A stretch of 64,000 nt of DNA from assembly GCA_964017195.1 (NCBI GenBank), contig OZ024896.1:32974307-33038306 (forward strand). The letters run 5' to 3'. Both the position numbers and the translations under genes were made by a program. This DNA is from Siderastrea radians. Taxonomy: Eukaryota > Cnidaria > Anthozoa > Scleractinia > Rhizangiidae. Numbering within the stretch: the stretch's first letter is position 1; every line of letters begins with the position of its first letter. Of this stretch, positions 48,569 through 61,084 are shown piece after piece. The notes below the pieces were generated by a model that made no database searches, had not been told where the DNA came from, and was given only the letters and a program-made list of their open reading frames with translations.

Positions 48569-51500
48569 TTTAAGAGCGAATGTTGCCAAAAATCAAACAT
48601 TTTCAAAATATTGTGGCAACAGCTCAAAAATCAATTCCGCTCATATTCTTATGTTAGGTAGACCTTAATGTGAAACAAATCACTGCATAGTTCGTTTGGC
48701 TGAATATCGATTTATTTTCAAGAAAATCGATATTAACGGAATTCGCTCAAAATACCGCTGTTGAAGCTCAAAATTTAAGGCAAATCTCGAAGCTTTGCGT
48801 GACAAAATGAAGCACTCTAGTGCAATAAAAAGTAACCAAACTTGTAGAACGATGTTTAAATATATGTCAAAAGCAATTTCAGCAATTTCTGCTCATTTAT
48901 TTACGAGCTCTAATTAAATTTATCCGACATACTTTTGACTAAATAAAAAGTATATCACGTTTAACCCCTAAAAAAAGTATGTGGTACCGAATATTATCCG
49001 TCAAGAATCTGGATTTCAAGAGGGGAAGGGATGTCCTTTTCCTTCCTAACAGGATTTTTTGGGGAAATTTATTGACGCGATGTTATAGAATTTTAAAGTT
49101 GGACAAAATGCGTTGATTCAAGCGACCAGAAAAGTCAGCCTAATTAACTCAGTGTACACATACACAAACAACTTCACGTTTACCACAGGCTTTGATCAGC
49201 CAACAACCGATTTTAACACAATATCCTCTAACCTTCATGTTGCTGTATCACAGATGAGAGCTGTGGTCCTTGTTGATGATAAAATTCAAGCAAACTGCAA
49301 GGAAACTTGACAGGATATCGCAACTAAATGCCATCCCGTTTCACCGAACATCCGCCGTTTTTGATGTGAGGATTCTCTTTTCTTATTTTCGTTAGAAAAC
49401 AGGCTTAAGGTGTTGTACAAAAGATGCCTTTCCTTTGAAACTAGCTCTGAACTGAACAGCGAAACAAGAAGTCGTTAATACAAAAACATCTGTTGCTTTG
49501 GGTGATGCTGCTAATTAATTCAGTCAGAACGAGTTGTAGTGAAATCGACAACTGCAGGCATGTACCGCGGTAACGAAATTTTGGGTGCATCGGGCGACTT
49601 TGGGGAATACGGTTAAATTGTTTTTTCAAAGAAGCTATTCTTGTCATCCTACGTTTATTAATTTAAGGACTGAGCGAAGATTCTCAGTAGATTGGTTTCA
49701 GATGAACACTTAAAAATGCGTGAAACTGAAAAAACGTACGTTGGTTGCGTGACATTAACCCTAGAGCTTTTCTCTGGTGGGCAGGGCGAAGGGATTTAAA
49801 AAATATATTCTCTGTTGGTTTTCGAAGAGGTAGCACAGTTAATGAACTATGGCTGGATTAAAATACAAAGTTGGATATGAAAATCTCCTTTTCGGTCTGA
49901 GAATGTTTTCTTTCTTTTTGTCTAGGGTGGGGCGGGGTTTGGGCTAAAGGTGTTTGAAAAGACGTTTAAGAGAATACTGAATCGACTGATTGTAAGTGCC
50001 CGGGTGAAAGTGATAGTATAAGTAAATGATTCTTGGAATTAAAGGATTTTCAAATAAAGCGGAGCTTTTCCATTTCTTGTTTCAGAACTCACCTAACCCC
50101 ACCTTTAATGTATCAATTATGCAGAAGTGAAACCTTTTTCTTTACAACATCACACAACATTCAAGCCAGCCACCTGCATGTGATAAAGCTTTGTTCAGTA
50201 ATTATAAAAGCGGATCGGAAAGGAATTTGCAGGTTCTCAATTTTCCGAAAACTGGATTTCACAGACCCAAAAGGCTCCGATTAGAAATACTTAGTCCGTG
50301 CCTGCACCCTTTCCTCGTGTGTTTTAATATTCTTTAAAGGCATCTTGAGGTGACTTGGACATCTAAGTCACCCTCATATCAAGGTCTTCGAATACCTTTA
50401 AGAGTCATAGCGGGTCGCTGTAAAATGACAGTTTTGGGGACTTAATTTTTAATCAAGGCTCGCTTGGAATTATTATCTTGGAATTATCTTTCCCTTTTGC
50501 TTAACCGACCCACTTTCGCGAGGATTGGGGCGATGGGTGGGTGGGGGGGGGGGGGGTTGGAAACCTACTTAAGGGGAAACATTTTCATGTTGGGGGATTA
50601 AGGGTTCAAACTTCCCCCTTCTCTTAGCCTTCAACCCCGGCTGTGCCCTCATTTTGTTGGCTCATGCTCTTTGCGTTTTTCGTTTGCAAACTTCATGACT
50701 CGGCCAAACTCATTCAACATTATTCAACAATCTTGAACACAACTTTGTTGTGCGATGTTGAACAAGGTGGGCAAACGAATTCAATACTTTTGATCACACC
50801 TGAGAACATAGAAAAAGTTGAATCAATATTACAGAACATCATTGCACAGAGTGGCACACCTGAGAACAAAAGAAAAGTCGGCAAAATTGTGAAACATCAT
50901 TAAGCTAGAAGGCCAAACTTGTTTTAAAAATTCAACAGCGTTGATCGGTGTTGAATAGAACGTTGAACCCCCCAGTTAACCGTTTTGTAGTTTTCTTCAC
51001 TGTTGGAAGCTTTAAAAAAAGACTGCACGCACTACAGTGTCAGTCGAGTAGAGTCGTTTATCGTTGGTGCCTGTTGAGCATCGAAAGCGGAAAACCCAAG
51101 ACTCATAAAAAGTCATCCAAGTTAAGCCCGTAGTGGGTTGTATTTTATGCCATAGGACGAAGCTCTTAACAATCTTGCAGATCATTAAATTTATTCCCTG
51201 AGAACCAGTACGAAATTTGATTTCTTATTAATGTCTATTCTCCGTAAATAAGTGTTTGTGCGTTAAATGTACACTAGCACGTAAATACGAACAAGAACCA
51301 GGTAAAAATAAAAAGGAGGTTTAAGGTATCACCACTGCCCTATTTGAAATTCTTTGAATGCCAGGAATCGATACAATCAGTCGATTTGGTGTTCTCTAAA
51401 ACTTCTTTCCCCGAAACCTATAGCCCCAGCCCCTCCCCACCCTCACCCCAACAAAACGAAAAAAGAATTTTAAGACCGAACAGGAAATTTTCATGCCTGA

Positions 51501-52820
51501 CTCTGTATTTTAATCTAGCCATAGTATATAAAATAGCGTTCATTATCTGTGCTACTTCTTGGAAAACCAACAGAGAATATATTTTTAAAACCCCCTTTGC
51601 GGCTTTGCCCTGCCCATCTGGTAAAAGCTCAGTCTCGGGTATGTCACGCAACCAACGTGCGCTTTTTTAAGTTGTACAGATTTCAAAGTACCCATCGAAC
51701 CCAATCTACTGAGAATCTTCGCTCAGTCCTTAAAGTAGTAAACGTAGGAAGACAGAAAAAGCTTATTTGAAAAAAAAAATTAAACCTAATTCCCCAAAGT
51801 CACCCGATGCACCCAAAATTTCGTTACCGCGGTACCTGCATGCAGTAGTCGATTTCAGTAAAACTTGTTCTATTAAAATTAATTAGCCGCATCACCCAAG
51901 GCACGTAACAGATGTTTTTGTATTAACGACTTCTTGTTTCGCTGTTCAGTTCAGAGCTAGTTTGAAAGGAAAGACATCTTATGTACAACACCTTAAGCCT
52001 GCTTTCCAACGAAAATAGGAAAAGAGAATCCTCACATCAAAAACGGCGGATGTTCGGTGAAACGGCATGGCAAGTTGCGATATCCTGTCAAGTTTCCTTG
52101 CAGTTTGCTTGAATTTTATCAACAACAAGGACCACAGCTCTCATCTGTGATACAGCAACATGAAGGTTAGAGGATATTGTGTTAAAATCGGTTGTTGGCT
52201 GATCGAAACCTGCGGTAAACGTGAAGTTGTTTGTGTATGTGTACACTGAGTTAATTAGGCTGACTTTTCTGATCGCTTAAATCAACGCAATTTGTCCAAC
52301 TTTAAAATTCTATAACATCGCGTCAATAAATTTCCCCAATAACTCCTTTTAGGAGGGAAAAGAACATCCCTTCTCCTCTTGAAATCCAAATTCTTGACGA
52401 ATAATATTCGGTACCACATACTTTTTTTAGGGGTTAAACGTGATATACTTTTTATCTAGTCAAAAGTATGTCGGATAAATTTAATTAGAGCTCGTAAATA
52501 AATCAGCAGAAATTGCTGAAATTGCTTTTGACATATGTTTAAACATCGTTCTACAAGTTTGGTTACTTTTTATTGCTCTGGAATGCTTCATTTTGTCACG
52601 CGAAGCTTCGAGATTTGCCTTAAATTTTGAGCTTCAAAAGCGGTATTTTGAGCGAATTCCGTTAATATCGATTTTCTTGAAAATAAATCGATATTCAGCC
52701 AAACGAACTATGCAGTGATTTGTTTCACATTACGGTCTACCTAACACAAGAATATGAGCGGAATTGATTTTTGAGCTGTTGCCACCAAATGTTTGACCGT
52801 TGGTAACATTCGCTCTTAAA
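48569..52820. repeat. 4.25-kb inverted repeat, arms about 1.4 kb
   Basis: The left arm (about 48569-49998) and right arm (about 51370-52820) are inverse copies over nearly their whole length with long identical runs and small indels. The spacer of about 1.4 kb holds a G run (50537-50551) and a dispersed-repeat-like block at 50640-50990. No transposase and no target duplication are seen. It is either a large foldback element or an inverted segmental duplication. Confidence 0.88.
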
Positions 52821-53164
52821 CTTCATCTACTTTATCAACGTGCAATTGATTTCTGGATTTAGACGAAGAATGTGTGAACGTTCACTTGTTTCGGCTAGAG
52901 ACTCAAACCAGAGTGAAAAAATACAATTTGCGGATGAATTACGCAAAAAAGAATGTTTTGTTAATTTTTTTTCTAGACCTTGGGCTTATTGCCGGTCCAA
53001 GTGAATTATTACATGTATTTCTGATCTGTTATCCAGTGTTTTAAACTATTTAACAAAACACTGTAAGAAATATATAGGCAACTTTGTATTCCTTAAAACT
53101 TGAACAATTTTAATTCGTTAGCGCAATAAATTTGCGTGCACGTGCTGTTTATGTTTTCCTGGAA

Positions 53165-53230
53165 AATCAGGATGGAGGATGGAGGATGGAGGATGGAGGA
53201 TCGGGGATCGAGGATCGTGGATCGGGGATC
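53165..53230. repeat. GGATGGA/GGATCGG minisatellite
   Basis: GGAGGATGGAGGATGGAGGA passes into GGATCGGGGATCGAGGATCG. An inverse relative lies at 55680-55740. Confidence 0.85.
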
Positions 53231-53393
53231 GGGAAAAATAGTACTAGAGTAAAAGAAAAATTCTTTTGGGCCAGTTTAAACACCTCAAAACTGTCTGAAG
53301 TCCAGTTTAACAGTTTAAAACGAGCTGGCAACCCAATTTTTCAGTCACTCCTTATTTTTTACACTCAAATCTACTGTACATCCTCATGGCCAT

Positions 53394-53394
53394 G

Positions 53395-53439
<45 letters not shown>

Positions 53440-53440
53440 G
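53394..53440. repeat. AAT microsatellite
   Basis: An uninterrupted (ATA)n run of about 47 bp. Confidence 0.95.
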
Positions 53441-53454
53441 TAGTAAATAATAAG

Positions 53455-53565
53455 GGCTAGTGAAACAAAATTCATACAAAGCTTTTAGGTCACGAAAAAA
53501 ATTCCTGCAGAAAAAAAATTGCCCACTCCACCCCCTCAAAAATATAATGGTCCATCCCTCAGTTA
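53455..53565. mobile_element. Partial copy of the 18299 MITE
   Basis: AAAAAAATTCCTGCAG, CCACCCCCTCAAAAATATAA and TGGTCCATCCCTC match its right half. Confidence 0.5.
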
Positions 53566-55579
53566 TTGGAGGGGGGTGAATAGGTCTACGGATCGGCGGA
53601 TTTTGCAAACACTTTTGTCGGGTTTTGGATTTAGAGTGAGATTTTAACGGATTTGCTGATCCTGCAATCCCAGCGGATCGCGGTTTTATTCATTAGCCTG
53701 GATTTTGGATTTTGCTTGATATATAGTTCGGATTGTGGATCTCAACTCTCTCCAGAAACGCTTTGTCTCTGTTTTGATCACGGCGGAGAGGTGCAGCTCA
53801 CTTGATGTGGATGTCAAACATAATAGGGAAAGAGTAACGTCCCTGGGTCGTTGCTTGCGTGATTTAGGCATTATGTAAAACTCACACCCACATCTCTCTC
53901 ATACTTGAAAAGCTTTATTTTCAGCTCCGGAAAGGTAAGGGGGGAGAATGTTCTCCCTTCTATTGACTTCAGCAGCGATGCCAAGTATTAAGCTGGTGGC
54001 TCTATCTTAGGGTCATAGAAATAGGAATCTGCCTTATGGACAAGGTAGGAAAATCGGAGTTGCTCCGAACTCGCCCCCCCCCCCTCCCCCTCTCCCTCCC
54101 CCCCCCCCCCACAGAGCGTCTATCGGTTATCTCCTCAACGGAGTTCCCCCGGGACTGGATACTGGGTCGGCTTTTTTCAATCACTTGGGATAATCGTTTT
54201 CGCTGTCTTTTTGTTGGCTGTTTCTGCCAGTGATTTCAAAACTTTTAAAACGAAGTAAGTTTGTCTTCATAATTGATTTTAAGGCTTACTAAAGTATGTC
54301 TATTGAGTTTTGTGTCATCTTGTCTACGCAGCGCATGGAACGGTTAACCAGTTCAGATGTTCAGGGGTCTTTTTTAATAAGGCTGAACTATATTCACGTG
54401 AAATAAATCTGTACGGATTCGCATTTGAGCAAATAATTTTGCGGATCGTCGGTTTCGGGCCGATTCTAAACGAGAAATTATTTTCACCCGCAGTTCATTA
54501 TTTCCCTCTTTCATTTTAAGTTCAACGGAACATGAACTTTAATACTGTCTGAACGACGAGTAGAAGAAAGCAATTGGTGTATTTTATTTTCTCACTGTCA
54601 CTGACGGTTGCAAAATTGAGACACCCATGGGTTTTGCTGAACACCCACAAGCTACTTCGGGAATAACACACTGGAATAACAACAACACGAGAACAACAAC
54701 AGGAGGAGAGTCACGTAACGTTACAAGTTCTACATCCTAGTATTGGGTCATAAATCTAACCCATCAGGTCTCTTATTAGTAATAGTCCGTCCCAATCGAG
54801 TTCGGGCTGTAACATTTTCGTTGAAATTCATCCACAGTCTGCTCCACATAATTATTTGCGGGGATCTCGCAGGGTAGTCCTCATGAGCATTATTCATAAG
54901 TGAAAGCTTTCCAAGTGATCTCCCTTATCGCTTGAGAAAACAGTGAACACAGACACTGTCAGAATGTCACTTTTACAGCTCGCAAAATAAAATAAATACT
55001 TATGATTGTTAGATTCAAACGTGACTGTTTTCGCTACACTTGCGTGACAGAGTCTCCCTGTCTCGTTTGTTCAGACATACTAGCTTTCGCCATGTGACGC
55101 CAGTGATCAGATTGCTCAATTCTAGTTTTCCTCTGTCTAAAACGTGGTCAGTAAATTTAAAGTGTTCAAGCTTCCAATTTCTACCGTCAGTTTCCATCGT
55201 CAATTTCTACCGTCAACGCCGGATAGGGAAATATCTGTAAGTTTGTCGTTTTGTGATTTTCTTTTGTTTGTGTCATTTTCTTAGAATTATTGTAATCTGT
55301 TTCCAATTTTAGTCGAACGCGTCTGAACTTCAATTTGAATTTGTCGATCGAAACATCAACTCGGATGCGTTCAAGATTGTGATTGTGAAGTAAGCGCCAA
55401 ATAAAATCAAGATGAAATCGAATCTGGTTTGTCGCTTACAATGATAAACACTTCTACAATAGATCCCTGGTAAATATCATAGTTCTGTAAGAAAATTTCC
55501 TCTAATTCTATGCAAGGATGGCTTGTTGGATAAAAGCAGATTTTCACTACTTTTTTAATTGGGTTCGCCGGAGAGTCCT
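53566..55579. other. Intergenic, no gene seen
   Basis: Contains C-rich low-complexity sequence at about 54066-54110. Otherwise unassigned. Confidence 0.4.
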
Positions 55580-55760
55580 TAAATTTTAAACTGTTAAACT
55601 GGACTTCGGATTTTTAAGCCGTTAAACTGGTGCAATAGAATTATTATTATTATTTTAATATCATCATCTTTTTTATTTTCTCCCTGATCCCTGATCCCCG
55701 ATCCTCCATCTTCGATCTTCGATCCCCGATCCTGCTTTTCCAGGGAACCGCTGTTTATCG
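55580..55760. repeat. Inverse relative of the 53140-53340 repeat
   Basis: The inverse of CCTGGAAAATCAGGAT...GGGGATC and of GAAGTCCAGTTTAACAGTTT found near 53160-53320, with an ATT run between the two parts. Confidence 0.65.
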
Positions 55761-55776
55761 ACCTTTCGTGAGATAA

Positions 55777-56710
55777 TGCATCAGTCAATTCCAGCTGCGC
55801 CCATCCCCCCCCCGGGCAACTGCGGGGCATTTGCGCACCCTGTCAGTTCCGGGGGTGGGGCATTAGCAAATTTGGCACGGCCCGGGGGTCGGGCATTTGC
55901 CTACCCCGGGGCTACCCGCGGGGTTTTGACACACTCGTGGTTTCTGACTCGAAATCCAAACATGGAGGATTTTATCGCAAAGGACCAGCAATTCGTCGCA
56001 GATTGGATCGACCGTCATGGACTGGACAAACTAGTGGAGGTTTTCTCGATTTTATGCATTTCTTCATTGCTTAACAAGGCACAACTTAAGCTATCACTAT
56101 ATATAGCGAGATTGGGAACGATCAACGTGAATCGACGTACGCATGCTTCTTTGTTAAAGGATTTAAATAAAATTTAGTCGCGATGACTCTTAAACTATAA
56201 TGATCGATTATTAAATTCTAAAAACGTGTATAGGGATCGACGTTTTATACTTTCGCATATTATTCACAACAGATGACTTTTATAATGTCAAGATTTTCGT
56301 TTACTAGCGAACTGTTTTCAAACATTTAAGTAACAGTCAACTATCATGTAGTGTTGTCTGTGAAGTATTAAAATACCATGTTTGGCGTTATTAAGTTTAT
56401 TAACATCGGATAGTGCCATTGCAAACAATAGAAGACGGAGAGGCAGGCCTACAGAAACAAAAAATCACACATTTAATGCTGAAAGTGGCATTATTGTGTA
56501 ATGAATGAAATTAAACTGCTACAGTGTTGATTGGGGACGTACGATCCCGGGGGCGGGGCATTTGCCCTCTTTCTTCGTCTCCACCGCGGGGCATTTGGTA
56601 GCTTAAGTGTCCCCACCCCCGGGGAATTTGCCATCCAAGAGAAAAAAAATGCTAATGCCCGGGGGTTAGCCCGGGGGGAGGCATGGGCGCAGCTGGAATT
56701 GACTGATGCA
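55777..56710. mobile_element. 934-bp element with perfect 28-bp inverted ends and TAA duplication
   Basis: 55777-55804 (TGCATCAGTCAATTCCAGCT...) is the exact inverse of 56683-56710. TAA flanks both ends (55774-55776 and 56711-56713), fitting a PIF/Harbinger-type target. GC-rich blocks with GGGGCATTTGC repeats lie inside both ends. A short frame from 55963, MEDFIAKDQQFVADW onward, is of unknown origin and may be a leftover or captured exon. Confidence 0.8.
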
Positions 56711-57000
56711 TAAGTCTTGATAACAGTAAGAACCTGACCAGAAAGGCTGCTAACGGGCTAAAATGGTAAAATTTTAAAGTCAAGTTGTGCCCTGTAAGTG
56801 TTTTGCTGTGAGCTCAGACTGAGTATAGCTAGTTAATTATGACAAACTGGAGAAGTTAAAAGAGCAGTCAAAAAGCAGCTTTCAATGGGCGCGCGGGCGG
56901 TCTTTTAACAGGAAATACCAGTCATTCCTGAATGTGTCCCTCAAATGACCTTTGACTGCAGTTTGACTGCTTCTTCAGTACTCTTCACTGCAGAATAGCT

Positions 57001-57190
57001 GACTGTAAAATAGCTGCATTATGGCTGTCTTTTGAAGTCATACAACAGTCAACTGAAATTGACAGAACTATAGTAAAACTTCAACAGTCAAATAACTGAC
57101 TACAGAATAGCTGCGTTATGGCTGTCTTTTGAAGTCCGACAACACTGAGGCAAAAATTGAAAGAACTACAGTCAAACTCCAACAGCAATC
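57001..57190. repeat. Tandem dimer, period ~97 bp
   Basis: TAGCTGCATTATGGCTGTCT, then TTTGAAGTC, recurs 97 bp later as TAGCTGCGTTATGGCTGTCT and so on. Flanked by further GACTG/CAGTC-rich sequence (56860-57240). Confidence 0.75.
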
Positions 57191-57240
57191 AATCTACAGT
57201 TAAGCTACAGTAAAAAGTAAGTCAAAATAAAGAGCTGCAC

Positions 57241-58884
57241 TACAGCAGCCCCGCTGCCAACTTGGTAAGGGAATTGCCACGAAACTGTTAACATGCTACA
57301 ACGGGAATTTTACTCCAGAAATTTCTTGTCTACGAGACTCTTGCAGCTAAAACATTTAACTGAATGGACAAACTTTCTTTTCTTACAAACAAACTCCAAC
57401 GCCAAAAACCTGCAAGAAAATATCTCTCATTTATATTCAGTAATCAGTAGCACATCACACACAACAACTATAAATTCCTTATCGACTATAATGTAGATAA
57501 AAGATTGTAAAGCAATTAAGACTAGCCCCGACAACACTAATCTGAATAAACTGGAAAACCGCATTTTCTCCCAAAAACAGATAAATAGGCTCCTTCCACA
57601 CTATCGCGGTTTTTGTATCGTTTTCACCGTCAGAAAAAAATCCCACCAAAAAAGCAAGTCACAAAAAAGTCAGAAGTAAAAACAAAACCAAACTACTACA
57701 TAGTCATTGTGAAGTAAGCATTTTCAACAAGTTTGGTTTTCGCCATCCACAGCTGACCACCTAGCCAGCACTTATCAACTTTTACGCACAATCTTAAATT
57801 AAGTCACAGAGCACTCACAAAAACTGTGTGACCGCTATCATACAATTCCTTATATTTTGAAACTACAAAAGATCACATAGTTAGTGTGTGTTTCGTGTGG
57901 TTAAGTGCATGTACGTCACACAACCGTATAACCTATCGCCACCTTTACCTGTCCAGAAACGAAATGAAGCCCCTTTGACTCGAACAATCCTTACAGAAGC
58001 ATAGTCAAGTGTCTATAAAATGAACATAAAACGCCAAAACCCATGAATAAAGTTGAAAGAACTGAAGAGGACTAACTTTTAATAATTAATGTTACGGCCA
58101 CGTATTGCCCGTGTATCAACCGACCACTCTATGTCCAGTCACGACGTCCAGACACGTCCAGAAATGTTGACACAAGCGTCGCCCAAGGGGCCCTTTGACT
58201 TTTTCTTCGCTATTCCTGACTCATCTATCGCTCGATCTGCTCTGAAGTGAACACTTGAGATTGGCACATATTTTATATGTTATTTGAGGATTGACAGAAA
58301 AGGTCCCAGAGGAAAAGGACGAAAATCAGTACATTTCAACTGAGTCGCTGCAGTTACTATGGAGACTAATGCAACTGACAATCAGGTGCTCGAGCTTCAA
58401 ATGCAAATTAAACTAAGAGTGCGACATGAGTGCATTGCGAACTAAAAATAGATTCACGATTCTGAAGAAAACAATCCGGGTTCCGGCACATCTACATGCT
58501 TTATTCCATAAAGCTATTTCATCTGGCTATACTCTCTGACCTACTATCTTCTCACGGTACAACTATAAAGAAACCTATTTGCCGAATTGATTCGGAATTG
58601 AGTTACCTTACGTAAGAACGTTATTATAATGAGACTTCCTTTTCATTGTTTCTTTAAACTCAACTTCCCTTCTCGTTGAGATTTCGGTTTCAACTCGTTT
58701 CTAAACTCAAATGCTATCAGTTTTAATCGGTTTTGCCTTTTATTTGATTTGACACTCCGAATAAGCAGCTGATGTGCATGGTTTGAAACTAATTTTTCTG
58801 CATTTTTCTATGTGAGCCTCTAGGTGATAATCCAAGAGAAACCGTTGGAGACTACGGACAATTTACGAGAAAAATGTTTTATCA
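57241..58884. other. Intergenic, no gene seen
   Basis: Unassigned AT-rich sequence with short unsupported frames. Confidence 0.4.
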
Positions 58885-59205
58885 AAGTCGGTGAAGCATG
58901 ATCATCCGGGTGAGTGTAGTCGTAGTCCTGAGAAGGACCGTGATCACAAGCCGGTACACTGACTGACGTTTCGACAACCTGACCAGAAGTCATCATCAGA
59001 GTCAAGACTTCCGATGACTTCTCCTCAGGTTGTCTAAACGTCAGCCAATGTCATAGCCTGCGAATACAGCCGCCTCTCCGCGCGGAGCGCGGAGAGGCGG
59101 CTGTATTCGCAGGCTACCAATGTCATCACAAACAGTCCTTTTCAGGACTACACCTTTAGCTCCGGACGATCATACTTCACCGACTTACGATATGACTCCT
59201 GGGTT
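58885..59205. mobile_element. Foldback element carrying a 63-bp insertion
   Basis: AAGTCGGTGAAGCATGATCA (left) mirrors TGATCGT...TTCACCGACTT (right). TAGTCCTGAGAAGGAC and GTCCTTTTCAGGACTA are inner partners. The right arm is split at 59054-59116 by the palindrome listed separately. Confidence 0.7.
59054..59116. mobile_element. 63-bp perfect palindromic element with 9-bp target duplication
   Basis: Two 29-bp exact inverse arms (TAGCCTGCGAATACAGCCGC...) around a 5-bp loop. CCAATGTCA is duplicated at 59045-59053 and 59117-59125. Confidence 0.93.
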
Positions 59206-59561
59206 CAAACCAATTACAAGGAATGTTTTGATCGTAAAATATTATCTAAAAGTCAAGAATCATCTAGTCACCAAAAACAAGGAATTACTAAGATCATGGA
59301 CATCATGGAAATTTGCAAGCTTTAAAGTTTAAGTCATTTAACGAGGAGCAAAGCTCCTAGTTTCCAGAAAAAGTTCGTTTTTACTTTGGTCCAAGAAGGT
59401 GGTAACGAATTATTAAACAAGTTCTTTTCGTAACTATTTCAATTGGCCATCATCTACTTAGACAAAGTGAATATTTTCTGTTTGGATATGATAAACCGGC
59501 AATAATTATGCAAATAACCTCGACATTATTGACAACTGATGTGATGAGAACCTTTCTAATG

Positions 59562-60932
59562 TAACCTGCGATCAGGCCGAATTTTAGCATCGCTCTCATA
59601 TTCTCTTATGTTGGTCGCTCGCTAAAATAGGGCCTGATACAATCTCTCACAGAAGTTCATGTCGGCGGCCAAATTTTGGCCGCGGAATCTCGCAATCTGA
59701 TTGGCCCTTTAACAATAGAGCTGTCAACGGAAGTAAATTGTCTACGAGATTTCGATCCGACCGCCATCGCCAAGGGACAACCAAGGAACAAGTCTGCCGA
59801 AGTAAAATGTGTTGCTCTGATAAATTCTCGTCGTTCTAGGAGAATTGTCACCATTTCTTTCTCTCCTGAGAATGGCGTTCGGTTTGACGCAAGTCCAGCA
59901 AGTACAGCAACAGTGAAGTATGTATTCTGTTTTATCGCATCGTGTCGCGGAATTTTCATTTGACGGCTTTCAACTAGTATTGATAACATGAACAGAGTAG
60001 TGGCTGTTTCCGCGTCTTACGAAACAAAACGAACAGCAGACGAGCAAGTATCTTTCGCCAAGAATGATCAACAAGTCAACCGATAATTCGGTAAACTTAA
60101 CGGTGAACTAATGTTTGGCTACCCTGCGAGCAGATCGAAGGGCCTCTGCTCGCACGGTAATGTTTGGCGAGAACCGCAATCAAGTCGCAATAACGATTTT
60201 AAGTTTATTCATTCATTGTTTAATACTTATGTCGTTTTATTGATCTCTGACATTGACATCAAAGGATCTGACTAGTTTTATAATAGATGTTCTTCGTTTT
60301 AAAATTCGCTGCTGCTTAGAGATAAAATTCGCTGCTAATTTCAAATATTTATCACTTCTCGAATTAAATTACAAAATACCCCTTTGTTTATAAACGGTTT
60401 TATTTATATTTTTATTCTAAAGAATGAAACTGAAGGTATTTCTCTTAATTGTCCAAGGTTTTTTACGCAGAAAATCGGTACAATTGGGAAGAGAATATTT
60501 CCAGATACCACCTGAAATGGGAAATGATTCAAGCATGCAGCATATTTTGGTACATCACAACCTCGTCGTGTTTTGAATTTTCATTCAGTTTCAGCTCAGA
60601 CAGAGCAACCATGTACAGTACCGGAACCTTCAAGTTAGCAATCGTGTAAATTTGAGTACTTGTGCCTAGAAGATATATCGTAGCCTATGATTTTCTTTTT
60701 TTGCCGACATTTACCTGACTTTCTGCGAATTGCCATTATGGGAAATTTGCATACCGAGGATCGTGCAAGCAGAAGAAATTTTGATTGGCTGTTTTGTTGA
60801 ATGTCAATCAATCAAAAAAAGTGGGCGGCAGACGTTCCGTAGAAGAATTGTATCAGGCTCTATTTTTCGTTTCGCCCGTCCCGCCTGAATGTTTCACCAA
60901 GCGAAACGAAAATAGAGCCTGATCGCAGGTTA
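59562..60932. mobile_element. 1371-bp element with TAACCTGCGATCAGGC ends and 9-bp target duplication
   Basis: TAACCTGCGATCAGGC at 59562-59577 and its exact inverse at 60917-60932. TTTCTAATG is duplicated at 59553-59561 and 60933-60941. Each end is itself a hairpin (ATCAGGCCGAATTTTAGC against GCTAAAATAGGGCCTGAT on the left). A 9-bp duplication with such ends suits a Mutator-like (MULE) or FB-type non-autonomous element. Frames on both strands at 59657-59989 are of unknown meaning. Confidence 0.92.
60120..60159. mobile_element. 40-bp foldback with 9-bp target duplication, nested
   Basis: TACCCTGCGAGCAGA at the left and the inverse of TACCGTGCGAGCAGA at the right with a ~10-bp loop. ATGTTTGGC is duplicated at 60111-60119 and 60160-60168. 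It lies inside the 1371-bp element, so it inserted later. Confidence 0.88.
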
Positions 60933-61084
60933 TTTCTAATGATATAACTTTACCATCGTTGTAGCATCTTAAAGGTCTAATTGTCGATCATGTGAGTGAC
61001 CGTTTATGAACTAATAAATAGGATTTTCACACTTTTAACGTCCATTTAAGTCAGCACTTGAAAAGGATCAAATTCGACTAAAAC

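Larger units (their letters stand above)
59487..61084. repeat. Dispersed repeat split by the 1371-bp element
   Basis: 59487-59561 and 60942-61084 together match 45228-45440. TTTCTAATG, single in the intact copy, is doubled around the insert. Confidence 0.88.

Noticed and set aside
49113..49310. Small gene in the left arm of the long inverted repeat
   Set aside because: The matching frame in the right arm is not maintained and the sequence has no known motif.
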